A DNA stretch of 64,000 nt from CAVRXQ01 sp963838845 (GCA_963838845.1 CAWISR010000002.1:124001-188000), one strand, 5' to 3'; counted from the stretch's first letter, positions 9,062 through 18,016 are shown. Notes: generated by a model from the sequence alone, not told the origin. Made by a program: numbers and translations.

Positions 9062-9626
9062 GTTCGGACTCGACGAGATCGCAGAGACCGAGCCCGCCGA
9101 GCCGGAAGCCTCGGCGAGCACCTCGCAGATCCTCGATGAACTCGCGGCGGAGATCGAAGGTGCGAAGTCGATGCCGCTCTCCTCGTCGGCGATCGTGAGC
9201 CGCGAGGATCTGCTCGAGCTGATCAACGAGGCCCGCGAGCTCTTGCCGAGCGAGATCGCCCGCGCCCGACACCTCCTCGTCGACAAGGAGGAGGTGCTCA
9301 CCCGCGCCGAGCGCGAGGCCGACGAGATCCTCGACGACGCGCGCGCCCACGCCGCCCACATCGTCCAGCGCACCGAGATCGTGCGCCAGGCACGCAACCA
9401 CGCCGAGCGCATCGTCGCCGAGGCCGAGGCCGAGGCGCGCCGGATCCGTCACGAGGCCGATGACTACGTCGACCGCAAGCTGGCGGCGTTCGAGATCGTC
9501 CTCGACCGCACCGTCCGTACGGTGCGCGCCGGCCGCGACCGCCTCACCGTGGTCGAAGAAGACGAGCAGCCCGAAGAGACCGAACTCGAGGAGGGGGACG
9601 GCTTTTTCGATCAGGATCGTTCGTGA
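9054..9626 (+). CDS. DivIVA/SepIVA-like coiled-coil protein
   Basis: A 190-residue soluble protein dominated by a long alanine- and charge-rich helix at about residues 55-165, with heptad-like Ala/Glu/Arg spacing (for example AEAEAEARRIRHEAD). Acidic tails flank it. No catalytic motif is present. Coiled-coil proteins between coaD and DUF177/rpmF in actinobacteria are usually annotated as cell-division initiation or SepIVA-like factors, so a role in polar growth or septation is inferred from position and composition only. The GTG start lies inside the end of coaD. Confidence 0.6.
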   Translation: MAEFGLDEIAETEPAEPEASASTSQILDELAAEIEGAKSMPLSSSAIVSREDLLELINEARELLPSEIARARHLLVDKEEVLTRAEREADEILDDARAHAAHIVQRTEIVRQARNHAERIVAEAEAEARRIRHEADDYVDRKLAAFEIVLDRTVRTVRAGRDRLTVVEEDEQPEETELEEGDGFFDQDRS

Positions 9627-9639
9627 CGACGCGGCGCCG

Positions 9640-10149
9640 ATGAGCCCGGCGCGCCTTTCGCGGGGGCTCGTCGCCCCGGTGGCGGCGTTGCGCAAAGTCC
9701 CCGGGTCGCGGTTGTCGGTCGAGGCGACGCTTCCCGCCGACGGCTACTTCGTGAGCGGCTCGCGCATCGAAGACCGCGCGCCGATCAGTGTCGACTTGGT
9801 CCTCGAATCGGCGCACGAAGGGGTCGTCGTCCAGGGCACGGTGCGGGCGCACTGGGTCGGTGAGTGCCGACGCTGCCTCGACGTCGCCGAGGGCGACCTC
9901 GACCTCGAGATCCGTGAGCTCTGCGTCGAGAGCACCGACGACGAGACGACCTATCCGATCCGCAGCGACGAGATCGACCTCGGGGAGATCGTCCACGACG
10001 CGTGTATCCTCGATCTGCCACTTGCGCCCCTGTGCCGGGAGGACTGCCAGGGGCTTTGCCCCGAGTGCGGTGCCAATTTGAACGTCGAGGCGTGCCCGCA
10101 CGAAAAGGGGCGGAGTCGCCTCGGCCTCATCGAAGGCGGCGGCTCGTAG
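9640..10149 (+). CDS. YceD/DUF177 family protein
   Basis: A 169-residue DUF177 protein. The family is almost always encoded directly before rpmF, as here, and the plant and bacterial members are implicated in 23S rRNA accumulation. Visible hallmarks are the CRRCLD segment near residue 77, an acidic strand region, and the C-terminal cysteine cluster (LCREDCQGLCPECG) that probably binds zinc. The ATG at 9640 is the first usable start after the preceding gene. A GTG at 9623 is in another frame. rpmF follows after 30 bases. Confidence 0.85.
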   Translation: MSPARLSRGLVAPVAALRKVPGSRLSVEATLPADGYFVSGSRIEDRAPISVDLVLESAHEGVVVQGTVRAHWVGECRRCLDVAEGDLDLEIRELCVESTDDETTYPIRSDEIDLGEIVHDACILDLPLAPLCREDCQGLCPECGANLNVEACPHEKGRSRLGLIEGGGS

Positions 10150-10179
10150 CCGGCTTCTGCAGATCGAAGGTAGGAAGAC

Positions 10180-10359
10180 ATGGCGGTCCCGAAGAAAAAG
10201 ACGTCGAAGGCGAAAAGCCGCAGCCGGCGCGCCGCGTCCTGGCGACTTGACGCCCCGGCACAGAGCCGCTGCCCGAACTGCCATCGCGCCAAACTGCCGC
10301 ACGTCGTGTGCCCGAACTGCGGCTGGTACAAGGGCCGCCAGGCCGTCGAGGTGGACTGA
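10180..10359 (+). CDS. rpmF: 50S ribosomal protein L32 (bL32)
   Basis: A 59-residue zinc-binding ribosomal protein. It begins MAVPKKKTSKAKSRSRRA, the canonical L32 N-terminus, and carries CPNC (residues 31-34) and CPNC (44-47) as the zinc ribbon. The ATG at 10180 is preceded by AGGTAGGAAG, which contains a clear ribosome site. The stop codon TGA overlaps the probable CTG start of plsX in a CTGA arrangement. L32-plsX-acpP is a conserved bacterial order linking ribosome and lipid synthesis. Confidence 0.95.
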   Translation: MAVPKKKTSKAKSRSRRAASWRLDAPAQSRCPNCHRAKLPHVVCPNCGWYKGRQAVEVD

Positions 10360-11333
10360 TCCTCCCAGTCGCGCTCGACGCGCTGGGTGGCGACAAGGCA
10401 CCCGGAGAGATCGTCGCCGGGGCGAGGCGCGCGCACGACGAACTCGGCATCCCGGTCCTTTTGGTCGGACCCGACGACGGCAGTCTCGGCGACACCGGAG
10501 GGCTTTCGCTCCTTTCAGCCCACGAGACCATCGGCATGGACGAGGACGCGGCGCGCGCCGTCCGGACAAAGCGCGACTCGACGATCGTGCGCTGCGCGGA
10601 CGCCGTCGCCAGCGGTCAGGCATCGGCGATGGTGAGCGCCGGCAACACCGGCGCGGCGATGGCGAGTGCGCTGTTGCGCATCGGGCGGCTGAAAGGCGTC
10701 GCCCGTCCGGCGATCGCGGCGCCGTTGCCGATCGCCTCCGGCGGCAATCCGACCGTGCTCATCGACGCTGGGGCGAACCCGGAGTGCCGCCCCGAATGGT
10801 TGCTGCAGTTCGCGCAGATGGGCTCCGCCTACGCAGAGAGCCGCTACCGCACCGAGCGGCCGACGGTCGCGCTCTTGTCAAACGGCGAGGAGGCCTCGAA
10901 GGGGAGCAACCTTGTGAAAGAGACGCGACCGCTGCTCGAAGCGGCCGAAACAATTCGCTTCGTCGGCAACGTCGAAGGTCGCGACCTTTTGTTGGGCGGG
11001 ATAGATGTCGTCGTCACCGACGGATTCACCGGCAACGTCGCCTTGAAGGCGATGGAGGGCGCATTGACGGCGTTCGTCGGCATCCTCGGTCAGGTATTCG
11101 CCGAATCACCGGAGAACAAGGCGGCGAGCGACGTCTTGATGCCGGCGCTGTTGAAGTACGCGCACTACGTCGATCCGGAAGAGACCGGCGGCGCGCTGTT
11201 GCTGGGTGTGAAGGGCGTCTGTGTGATCAGCCACGGCAGTTCGTCGGCACGCGCGATCTTCAACGCGATCAAGGTGGCGTGGGACCTCGTCGAGGCGGAT
11301 CTCGTCGGCAAGGTCGGCGCATCCGTCACGTAA
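10356..11333 (+). CDS. plsX: phosphate acyltransferase PlsX
   Basis: A 325-residue enzyme that makes acyl-phosphate from acyl-ACP for phospholipid synthesis. The family N-terminus (M-x-VALDAMGGD-x-AP) appears here as LILPVALDALGGDKAPGE with no ATG, GTG or TTG at the expected place. CTG at 10356 overlaps the rpmF stop as CTGA, the same geometry as the ATGA/GTGA couplings elsewhere in this region, and GAGG lies 4 nt upstream. The only upstream conventional start is GTG 10308, which would add 16 residues read from inside rpmF. I prefer CTG. Other motifs: SAGNTGAAMA, IDAGANPEC, DGFTGNVALK, and SHGSSSARAI near the end. Confidence 0.88.
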   Translation: MILPVALDALGGDKAPGEIVAGARRAHDELGIPVLLVGPDDGSLGDTGGLSLLSAHETIGMDEDAARAVRTKRDSTIVRCADAVASGQASAMVSAGNTGAAMASALLRIGRLKGVARPAIAAPLPIASGGNPTVLIDAGANPECRPEWLLQFAQMGSAYAESRYRTERPTVALLSNGEEASKGSNLVKETRPLLEAAETIRFVGNVEGRDLLLGGIDVVVTDGFTGNVALKAMEGALTAFVGILGQVFAESPENKAASDVLMPALLKYAHYVDPEETGGALLLGVKGVCVISHGSSSARAIFNAIKVAWDLVEADLVGKVGASVT

Positions 11334-11373
11334 CATCGGCAACTCGCGCCGACAGGATCGAACGGAGGAATCG

Positions 11374-11664
11374 GTGACCGCAGACGGCCAGACGCCGAAG
11401 ATGAGCCGGGCAGAAGTTGTCGAGCTCGTCCGCACGCAGCTCGCCGATATCTTGGAGATTTCGCCCGACAAGATCGCCGAGTCCTCGTCGTTCACCGACG
11501 ACCTCGACGCGGATTCGCTCGCCTTGATCGAGCTCGTCGAATCCTTGGAAGAGGAGCTCCGTCGCCAGGTGGCCGACTTCCGCATCGATGACCAAGACCT
11601 CGAGGACTTGCGCACCGTGCGTGACGCCGTCGATTACGTGACGGCGAAACTCGAGCAGGACTGA
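11374..11664 (+). CDS. acpP: acyl carrier protein
   Basis: A 96-residue acidic protein. Residues from about 10 onward form the four-helix ACP fold, with DADSLALIEL carrying the serine that receives 4'-phosphopantetheine (DSL motif). It shuttles acyl chains in type II fatty acid synthesis and supplies PlsX upstream. The GTG at 11374 follows GGAGGAAT at a good distance; an internal ATG at 11401 would give the more usual 87-residue length. Spacing to rnc is 11 bases. Confidence 0.92.
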   Translation: MTADGQTPKMSRAEVVELVRTQLADILEISPDKIAESSSFTDDLDADSLALIELVESLEEELRRQVADFRIDDQDLEDLRTVRDAVDYVTAKLEQD

Positions 11665-11675
11665 TCTCAAAGAAC

Positions 11676-12398
11676 GTGTCGGTTGAAGGCGCTCTCGACG
11701 CGGAGTCGGGGCGCGCGCGTCTCGCCGACCGCATCGGCCGAACGCTCATGACGTCCGGGCTCCTGCGCGCCGCCCTTGTTCACCGGTCATGGTGCGCCGA
11801 GAACCCGGGCGAGCTCTCGAACGAGCGCCTCGAGTTCCTGGGCGATGCGGTGCTCGGGCTCATCGTCACCGACTACCTCGTGCGGAAGTTCCCGGACCTT
11901 AAAGAAGGCGACCTGTCGCGCATTCGCGCCGAGGTCGTCAGCGCGTCGGCGCTCGCGCCGGTAGCGGGGGAAATCGGCGTCGGTGATGCGCTCCTGCTCG
12001 GGCGCGGCGAAGAGCTCTCCGGGGGGAGGCAGAAGACCTCGATTCTCGCCGACGCGATGGAGGCGCTCATCGCAGCGGCGTACCTGTCGAGCGGGATCGA
12101 GTCGACGTCGAACTTCGTCCTTTCACTCTTTGAGGACGTCATCGGCGAGGTCGCAGAGCGCGAGGAACTCGGCGACTCGAAGAACCGCCTGCAGGAGCTC
12201 GCGACGCGGCTCGGCTTCGAAGGGCCGCAGTACGAGGTACGCGAGGAAGGCCCGGACCACGCCCGGCGGTTCTTCGCCGTCGTGCGGGTCGGCGAGTACG
12301 TCATCGCTGGCGAAGGGGACTCGAAGCGCCGCGCCGAGCAATCGGCGGCGACCGCGGCGCTGGCGGCGATCGGAGCATCCGTCTCGGGCAATGCCTGA
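11676..12398 (+). CDS. rnc: ribonuclease III
   Basis: A 240-residue double-strand-specific endoribonuclease for rRNA and mRNA processing. The catalytic signature NERLEFLGDAVLGLIVTDYL lies near residue 49 and the second acidic site (ADAMEALIAAAYL) near 117. The double-stranded RNA-binding domain starts at about 168 (DSKNRLQELATRLG) and runs to the end. The GTG start is 11 bases after acpP. The stop overlaps mutM by 8 bases, so rnc and mutM are coupled, as in other actinobacteria. Confidence 0.95.
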   Translation: MSVEGALDAESGRARLADRIGRTLMTSGLLRAALVHRSWCAENPGELSNERLEFLGDAVLGLIVTDYLVRKFPDLKEGDLSRIRAEVVSASALAPVAGEIGVGDALLLGRGEELSGGRQKTSILADAMEALIAAAYLSSGIESTSNFVLSLFEDVIGEVAEREELGDSKNRLQELATRLGFEGPQYEVREEGPDHARRFFAVVRVGEYVIAGEGDSKRRAEQSAATAALAAIGASVSGNA

Positions 12399-13224
12399 GC
12401 TTCCCGAAGTCGAGACGGTTCGCCGCGGGATCGAGAAGGCGGTCGTCGGTTCGACGATCCGAAAAGCGAAGGTGACCGGATCGCGAAGCGTGCGCCGCCA
12501 ATCGGTCGCTGAGTTCGAGCGCCTCGTCAAAGGACGTCGCGTGGTCGGAGCGAACCGCAAGGGTAAGTATCTGCTGGTTTTGCTCGATCGCGGCACGCTC
12601 GTCGTCCACCTGCGGATGAGCGGCCAGCTCGTCCTGCACGAGAGCGCGAAGGCGCCGGTGGCGCCGCATACCCACGCGCGGTTTTCCTTGGACGACGGCC
12701 GGGAGTTGCGCTTCGTCGATCAGCGCACTTTCGGGGAGCTATTTGTCGCGGATGCCGGCGTCGGCATCGACCTCGAACAGGTGCTCTCGGGCCTCGGGCG
12801 TGATCCGCTCACCGACGGCGTCGACGCGCCGTGGCTCGCCGAGCAGGCGGCCGGTCGACGCCTTTCGCTGAAGGCGTTCCTCTTGGACCAGCGGCACATC
12901 TGCGGCCTCGGCAACATCTACGCCGACGAGATCTGCTTCACCGCCCGCCTGCGACCCGATCGCCCGGTGGGATCGCTTGCAGCTTCCGACTTCGCCGCCC
13001 TCGCCGAGGTGATCGGCGAGGTCATCGCGCGTGCGACGGCCGAGGGAGGCTCCTCGCTCAAGGACGAGCGCTATCGCGACGTCTTCGGCGACCTCGGGCG
13101 CTTCCAGACCTCGCTCGCCGTCTACGGCCGTGAGGGCGAGAAATGCCCCCGATGCGGTGGGGAGATCGAACGGATCAAACTGGCCGGGCGCTCGGCGCAT
13201 TTCTGTCCGCACTGCCAGCGCTAA
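12391..13224 (+). CDS. mutM: formamidopyrimidine-DNA glycosylase (Fpg/MutM)
   Basis: A 277-residue base-excision repair enzyme that removes 8-oxoguanine and nicks the abasic site. It starts MPELPEVETVRRG; after Met removal Pro1 is the Schiff-base nucleophile and Glu2 the acid. Lys near residue 57 (NRKGKYLL) and the C-terminal zinc finger CPRCGG...CPHC are intact. The helix-two-turn-helix motif CGLGNIYADE is present. The ATG lies within the end of rnc. smc follows after 75 bases that carry a -10-like element. Confidence 0.95.
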   Translation: MPELPEVETVRRGIEKAVVGSTIRKAKVTGSRSVRRQSVAEFERLVKGRRVVGANRKGKYLLVLLDRGTLVVHLRMSGQLVLHESAKAPVAPHTHARFSLDDGRELRFVDQRTFGELFVADAGVGIDLEQVLSGLGRDPLTDGVDAPWLAEQAAGRRLSLKAFLLDQRHICGLGNIYADEICFTARLRPDRPVGSLAASDFAALAEVIGEVIARATAEGGSSLKDERYRDVFGDLGRFQTSLAVYGREGEKCPRCGGEIERIKLAGRSAHFCPHCQR

Positions 13225-13284
13225 ACCTGCTCAGCGGCGGAAAAGCCGGTCCCGGTATGCCCCAGGATTCGGGCACGGCTTCGA

Positions 13285-13290
13285 TAACGT
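13285..13290 (+). promoter_or_regulatory. -10 hexamer TAACGT for smc
   Basis: TAACGT ends exactly 9 nt before the GTG start of smc. There is no Shine-Dalgarno in between, so a near-leaderless transcript is likely. Confidence 0.45.
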
Positions 13291-13299
13291 GGCCACGAC

Positions 13300-16200
13300 G
13301 TGTTCCTGAAGTCTCTCTCCCTCAAGGGCTTCAAGTCCTTCGCCGATCCGACGACGCTCGAGTTCGAGCCGGGCGTCACCGTCGTCGTCGGCCCGAACGG
13401 CTCGGGGAAGTCGAACATCGTCGACGCGATCGCCTGGGTGCTCGGCGCCCAGGGCCCGAGCACGGTGCGCTCGTCGAAGATGGACGACGTCATCTTCGTC
13501 GGCACCGACAAGCGGGCCGCACTCGGCCGTGCCGAGGTCACCTTGACGATTGACAACACGGCGCGCCGGCTGCCGGTCGACCTGAACGAGGTCGCCATCA
13601 CCCGGACGCTGTTCCGTACGGGCGAGAGCGAGTACGCGATCAACGGTGCGGAGTGCCGGTTGCTCGACATCCAAGAGCTGCTCTCGGATTCGGGGGTCGG
13701 TCGCCAGCAGCACGTCGTCGTCGGCCAGGGCCAGCTCGACGCCGTCCTCCAGTCGCGACCCGAGGAACGTCGTGCCGTGATCGAGGAGGCCGCAGGCATC
13801 TTGAAGTACCGCCGCCGTAGAGAGCGCGCCGAACGGCGCCTCGAGGCGAGCGAGGCAGGTCTCGCAAGGGTGCACGATCTGCTCCGCGAGGTGTCCCGGC
13901 AGATCCGACCGCTCGAGCGCCAGGCCAAGGCGGCGGTGCGACACAACGAGATCCGCGCCGAACTCGACGCGCTCGGCTTGCATCTGCGGGGCAGGGAGAT
14001 CGCCGAGCTCGCCGGACGCCTCGGCGCGCTCGAGGCACAGTCACAAGAGATCGAGGCGCGCATCGCGCTGCGCACGGCGTCGCTCGAGGAGGCGGATCGT
14101 GTGCTCTCGGCAATTGAAGACGAGCTCGGTGTCGCGCGCGCCGACGAGCTCGCCCCTGTCGTCTCGCGCCTCGAACAACTGCGCGAGCGAGCGCGTGGGT
14201 ATCTCGCGCTCGCCCGCGAGCGTCGCCGTTCCGCCGTGGCGATCGCCGCCGCGTTGGAGGGCGCGGGCGACGTGGATGCGGAGTTCGCCCGAGTCGAAGA
14301 GGAGATCGGTTCGGTCACTCGCGAACGCGCCGCTGTGCAAGAAGAGCTCGATCTGGTTGCCGTCGCGCACGAAAACGCGCTCGCTGCCGCGCGCGAGATC
14401 GCCCGCCAAAGAGAGCTCGATGTCCGGGCGGCCGAACGCGCCGCCACGCTGCAGCGTCGGGCTGACGAGCTGCGCGAACGACTCGAGTCGCTGCGCGAGG
14501 TCTCGGCCCACCTCGACGCGGCGATCGCCGACGCCGAGACCAGACGCGAAACGCACGAACGCGAGGAAGTCGCGGCGGAACGCTCGCTCGCCGATGCCGA
14601 GAACCGATTGCGCGAGGTGGAGGAACGACGGAATCGCAACCGGGCGCGGATCGAGGCTCTCGAGCTCGCGCTCGACGAAGCGCGGGCACGCGCCGGGGTC
14701 GAGCGGCTCACGCAGGTCGACGGCGTCGTCGGCACCCTGTTCGACGTTGTCGAGATCGACGACGAGTTCGTCGCGGCGTTCGAAGCGGCGCTCGAGCCGG
14801 TGCTCGACGCGGTGGTCGTCCGGGACCACGACTCTGCGCGTGCGGCGATCGCGCGACTGCGGGAACTGAAGTCGGGTGGAAAGCTGCTCCCGCTCGAGCC
14901 GGTCGGCGCGCCAAGCGCTTCTGGCGGAGATCGCGGTAACTCCGCGTCGCTTCGCTCGGCGGTGCGGACGTCGGATGAAGACGTCGCGTCGCTGTTGGAC
15001 CGGCTGATCGGCGACGTCGAGGTCGTGCGCGGGGCCGTTGCCGACGCGATCGAGCGAGCACTCGTGGAGCCGACGCGGACGTTCGTCACCTTGGACGGAG
15101 ATCGGTTCTCACCGTTCGGGTGGCGGGTCGGCTCAGGACGCGCCGGTGCGACGCGTGCGGCGCTCGACTCGGCGAAGGAGGCGGGGGAGCGTTCGGAACG
15201 CGAATTGGCCGAGGTCGCTTCCGCGGCAACGGACGCGCGTCACGAACTCGCCCAAGCTCGGGTCGCGGCGAACGCGGCGCGTCGTACGAGCGACCGGCTG
15301 TCGGGTGAGCGCGCCGGAACGACGCGTGCGATCGACGAGGTGAAAGCCGAGCTCGCCGCCATCACCGCCCCGTCGGGGGAGGAGACGACGAACGAGTCGA
15401 AAGAACCCGAACCTCGAGACGACGAGATCCCTGCGCTCGGGGACCGACGCCGGACCCTCGAGCTGCGGGTGGCGGCGTTGTCCGAGCGCGTCACGTTGCT
15501 CGCCGAACGGAAGCGATCCCTCGATGGCCGTCTCTCGGAGCGAGCTGCGCTCGCCTCAGCAGAGCCCCTGGAAGACGAAGACGCCGCCGCGCTCGATCAG
15601 CTCGCCGGGCGGCTCGCGATGCTTGAGCACAGTCTCGACGAGGGGATCGCATTCGCGGCCAGTGAGCGTGACCGGCGGGCCGAGGCGAGCAGAGAACGTC
15701 TCGAACGGCTCACCCAGGCGCGTCGCAAGCGTGAAGAGCTCGACCGAGCACTCGGCTCGGATCGTGAGCGTCATCAGCGCGTGGAGATCGAGCGCGCGGA
15801 GGCGCGCATCCGCCAGGAGTCGGCCGTCGATCAGCTGCGACGCGACTTCGGGGTCACCGTCGAAGAAGCGCTCGCCGCTCCGCCGCCGGAGCTGCCGGAC
15901 GGGGCGGATGCCGCGTCTCGTGGCCGTGTCCTCGAGCAAGAGCTCGAGTCCCTCGGGCCAGTGAACCCGCTCGCGGCCGAGGAGCTTGGCGCGTTGGAGG
16001 ACCGCAAGGTGTTCCTCGATGGTCAGCTCGAAGACGTGCGTTCGGCGCGTCGCGAGCTCAACCGCGTCATTGCGGCGATCGATCGCGAGATCGTGTCGGT
16101 CTTTGCCGCGGCGTACGCCGACGTCGAGCGCAACTTCTCTGACCTCGTCGCGACACTCTTCCCCGGGGGATCTGGACGGCTGCAGCTCACGGATCCCGAA

Positions 16201-16605
16201 GATCTGCTGTCGACGGGCGTCGATCTCGAGGCGAGCCCGGCGGGAAGACGGGTCCGTCGGCTCACCCTGTTGTCGGGAGGCGAGCGGTCACTCGTCGCGC
16301 TGGCGTTTCTGTTCGCGGTGTTCAGGAGCCGGCCGTCGCCGTTCTATGTCCTCGACGAGGTCGAGGCGGCGCTCGACGACGTGAACATTGGGCGGTTTCT
16401 CGCTCTCGTTGACGAGTTCCGCGACGAAGCACAGCTCCTCATCGTGAGCCACCAGAAAAAGACGATGGAGATCGCCGACGCGCTGTACGGCATCTCGATG
16501 CAGCCCGGCGGCGCGTCGAAGGTCGTGAGCGAGAAGGTCGCGCGAGCGCAAAGCTTGACGGTCGAGGACCGGGGGCGTGACGTCGTGACCGTCGACGCGT
16601 TGTGA
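13300..16605 (+). CDS. smc: chromosome segregation protein SMC
   Basis: A 1101-residue condensin ATPase, a little shorter than the usual 1170-1190. The head begins FLKSLSLKGFKSFADPT with Walker A GPNGSGKSN at residues 31-39. Two long Ala/Arg/Glu-rich coiled-coil arms flank a hinge at about 475-640 (around GVVGTLFDVVEIDDEFVAAF). The C-terminal head has the signature LSGGERSLVALAFLF near 990 and Walker B FYVLDEVEAALDD near 1015. It compacts and individualises sister chromosomes with ScpA/ScpB, neither of which is in this window. ftsY follows after 16 bases, a common actinobacterial arrangement. Confidence 0.96.
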   Translation: MFLKSLSLKGFKSFADPTTLEFEPGVTVVVGPNGSGKSNIVDAIAWVLGAQGPSTVRSSKMDDVIFVGTDKRAALGRAEVTLTIDNTARRLPVDLNEVAITRTLFRTGESEYAINGAECRLLDIQELLSDSGVGRQQHVVVGQGQLDAVLQSRPEERRAVIEEAAGILKYRRRRERAERRLEASEAGLARVHDLLREVSRQIRPLERQAKAAVRHNEIRAELDALGLHLRGREIAELAGRLGALEAQSQEIEARIALRTASLEEADRVLSAIEDELGVARADELAPVVSRLEQLRERARGYLALARERRRSAVAIAAALEGAGDVDAEFARVEEEIGSVTRERAAVQEELDLVAVAHENALAAAREIARQRELDVRAAERAATLQRRADELRERLESLREVSAHLDAAIADAETRRETHEREEVAAERSLADAENRLREVEERRNRNRARIEALELALDEARARAGVERLTQVDGVVGTLFDVVEIDDEFVAAFEAALEPVLDAVVVRDHDSARAAIARLRELKSGGKLLPLEPVGAPSASGGDRGNSASLRSAVRTSDEDVASLLDRLIGDVEVVRGAVADAIERALVEPTRTFVTLDGDRFSPFGWRVGSGRAGATRAALDSAKEAGERSERELAEVASAATDARHELAQARVAANAARRTSDRLSGERAGTTRAIDEVKAELAAITAPSGEETTNESKEPEPRDDEIPALGDRRRTLELRVAALSERVTLLAERKRSLDGRLSERAALASAEPLEDEDAAALDQLAGRLAMLEHSLDEGIAFAASERDRRAEASRERLERLTQARRKREELDRALGSDRERHQRVEIERAEARIRQESAVDQLRRDFGVTVEEALAAPPPELPDGADAASRGRVLEQELESLGPVNPLAAEELGALEDRKVFLDGQLEDVRSARRELNRVIAAIDREIVSVFAAAYADVERNFSDLVATLFPGGSGRLQLTDPEDLLSTGVDLEASPAGRRVRRLTLLSGGERSLVALAFLFAVFRSRPSPFYVLDEVEAALDDVNIGRFLALVDEFRDEAQLLIVSHQKKTMEIADALYGISMQPGGASKVVSEKVARAQSLTVEDRGRDVVTVDAL

Positions 16606-16621
16606 TCTCGTTCGTGAAGCG

Positions 16622-17626
16622 GTGATCCTTCGTCGGAAACGCGGCACCCAGTCGGCTGAGGCAGAGGATCTCGAAGCGACAGAGACCGCCGTCGCGGAAT
16701 CTCCCCCCGAGCCCCAGGAGGATCGACCGCGCATCGCTCAGCGGTTCGGCCGGACGCGCAACGCGATTTCGGCCCCGTTCGCGCGGCTGCGGTCGCGGTC
16801 TCGCCTGGACGAATCCGCGTTCGACGACCTCGAGGAGGCGCTTTTGCTGGCCGACGTCGGGCGGACCTCGACGAGCGCGATCCTCTCTTCGCTGCGCGAC
16901 GAGGTGAAGGAAGGGCGCATCGGTGGCGGTGCCGACGCGATTGAAGACGCCTTGCGCGACGCGATCGTGGCGCGCTTCGGTTCGGAGGGTCGGTCGCTCT
17001 CGACCGGCGACGTCCGACCCTCCGTCTGGCTGTTCGTCGGGGTGAACGGTGTCGGCAAGACGACGACGATCGGCAAGGTGGCCCGTCGCCTCCGCAACCA
17101 GGGTCTCGAGGTCGTGATCGCCGCGGGCGACACGTTCCGAGCCGCGGCGACAGAGCAGCTCGAACCCTGGGCGCGACGCGCGGATGCCGCGTTGATACGC
17201 GGCGCCGAGGGTGCAGATCCCTCCTCGGTGGTCTTCGACGCGATCGAGCACGCCACCGCCCGTGGCGCCGACATCGTGCTCGCCGACACCGCCGGAAGGT
17301 TGCATACGAAGGTGAACCTGATGGAGGAGCTGCGAAAGGTTCGACGGGTGGCAGGTCGCACTCCCGGCCGCGTGGCAGAGGTGCTGCTGGTGCTCGACGC
17401 GACGACCGGGCAGAACGGCCTTGTTCAGGCGCGCGAGTTCGCCAACGCGGTCGAGGTGACGGGGATCGTCCTCACGAAACTCGACGGCACGGCAAAAGGT
17501 GGAGTGGCGCTCGCGATCCATGACGAGCTGAAGCTGCCGATCAAGCTCGTCGGCATCGGCGAGGGCGACGACGACCTCATCGACTTCGACCCGGTCGACT
17601 TCGCGGCGGCGCTGACCGGCGATTGA
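16622..17626 (+). CDS. ftsY: signal recognition particle receptor FtsY
   Basis: A 334-residue SRP GTPase receptor. A short charged A-region (residues 1-50) precedes the N domain helices. The G domain carries GVNGVGKTTTIGK (about 140), AGDTFRAAATEQL (about 165), DTAGRL and TKLDGTAKGG. It docks the ribosome-SRP complex at the membrane for co-translational insertion; its partner gene ffh lies about 3.7 kb downstream. The GTG at 16622 is the first start after smc. A strong hairpin follows the gene at 17670-17724. Confidence 0.95.
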   Translation: MILRRKRGTQSAEAEDLEATETAVAESPPEPQEDRPRIAQRFGRTRNAISAPFARLRSRSRLDESAFDDLEEALLLADVGRTSTSAILSSLRDEVKEGRIGGGADAIEDALRDAIVARFGSEGRSLSTGDVRPSVWLFVGVNGVGKTTTIGKVARRLRNQGLEVVIAAGDTFRAAATEQLEPWARRADAALIRGAEGADPSSVVFDAIEHATARGADIVLADTAGRLHTKVNLMEELRKVRRVAGRTPGRVAEVLLVLDATTGQNGLVQAREFANAVEVTGIVLTKLDGTAKGGVALAIHDELKLPIKLVGIGEGDDDLIDFDPVDFAAALTGD

Positions 17627-17669
17627 CGCGAGCGACCTTCGTACGGCGATGAGAACGGGATAGACGGCG

Positions 17670-17724
17670 CGCCGTCGCCTTTCCCCGACCGTGCATCTGC
17701 GATCCTGGGGGCAAGGCGACGGCG
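17670..17724. terminator. bidirectional hairpin between ftsY and the converging small gene
   Basis: A perfect 12-bp inverted repeat (CGCCGTCGCCTT at 17670-17681, AAGGCGACGGCG at 17713-17724) is extended inward by CCCC/GGGG after one unpaired base on each side. This gives a stem of about 16 bp around a loop of about 20 nt. It is followed by TCTTTGTCC on the plus strand. It lies between convergent genes, as expected for a shared terminator. Confidence 0.65.
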
Positions 17725-17734
17725 TCTTTGTCCG

Positions 17735-18016
17735 TTAACTCGACGTCGAGCTCGAGCCCATGTTTGGGCACTTGTGCGTCGTGCTCGTCGAGCTCGATGA
17801 CGATGACGACGACGAGGAGGAGGAGCTACCGGTCGAGCCGGTCGAGCCGGTGCTTGCGGCCGCCTGGATCACTTGAGTATCCGCCCTTGTCGTCGCCGAG
17901 GTCGTGTTCGCGTGTGCGGGCGTGCTCGCCGCGCTCGCCACCGCGGCTCCGCCGAACCCGAGCCCAAATGCGCCCGAGACGACGGCCGCCGCGATGAGCG
18001 GTTTCTTCATTCGCAT
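17735..18016 (-). CDS. small secreted Ser-rich protein
   Basis: A 93-residue protein with a Sec signal peptide: MRMKK followed by a hydrophobic stretch ending AVASAAS, with cleavage predicted near residue 30. The mature part is low complexity: three GST repeats, then about 13 consecutive serines, then THKCPNMGSSSTSS with a single cysteine. The start is supported by AAGGAG upstream of the ATG. No known family. The signal helix (AAVVSGAFGLGFGGAA) resembles the transmembrane helix of the nearby kinase (AAVLAAFGLGFGLG). Expression and function are unknown. Confidence 0.6.
   Translation of the reverse strand: MRMKKPLIAAAVVSGAFGLGFGGAAVASAASTPAHANTTSATTRADTQVIQAAASTGSTGSTGSSSSSSSSSSSSSTSTTHKCPNMGSSSTSS

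Noticed and set aside
13221..15089. A 622-residue open frame antisense to smc
   Set aside because: High-GC shadow. Its protein is Ser/Arg/Ala-rich without domains, and the plus strand encodes a complete SMC with all motifs.
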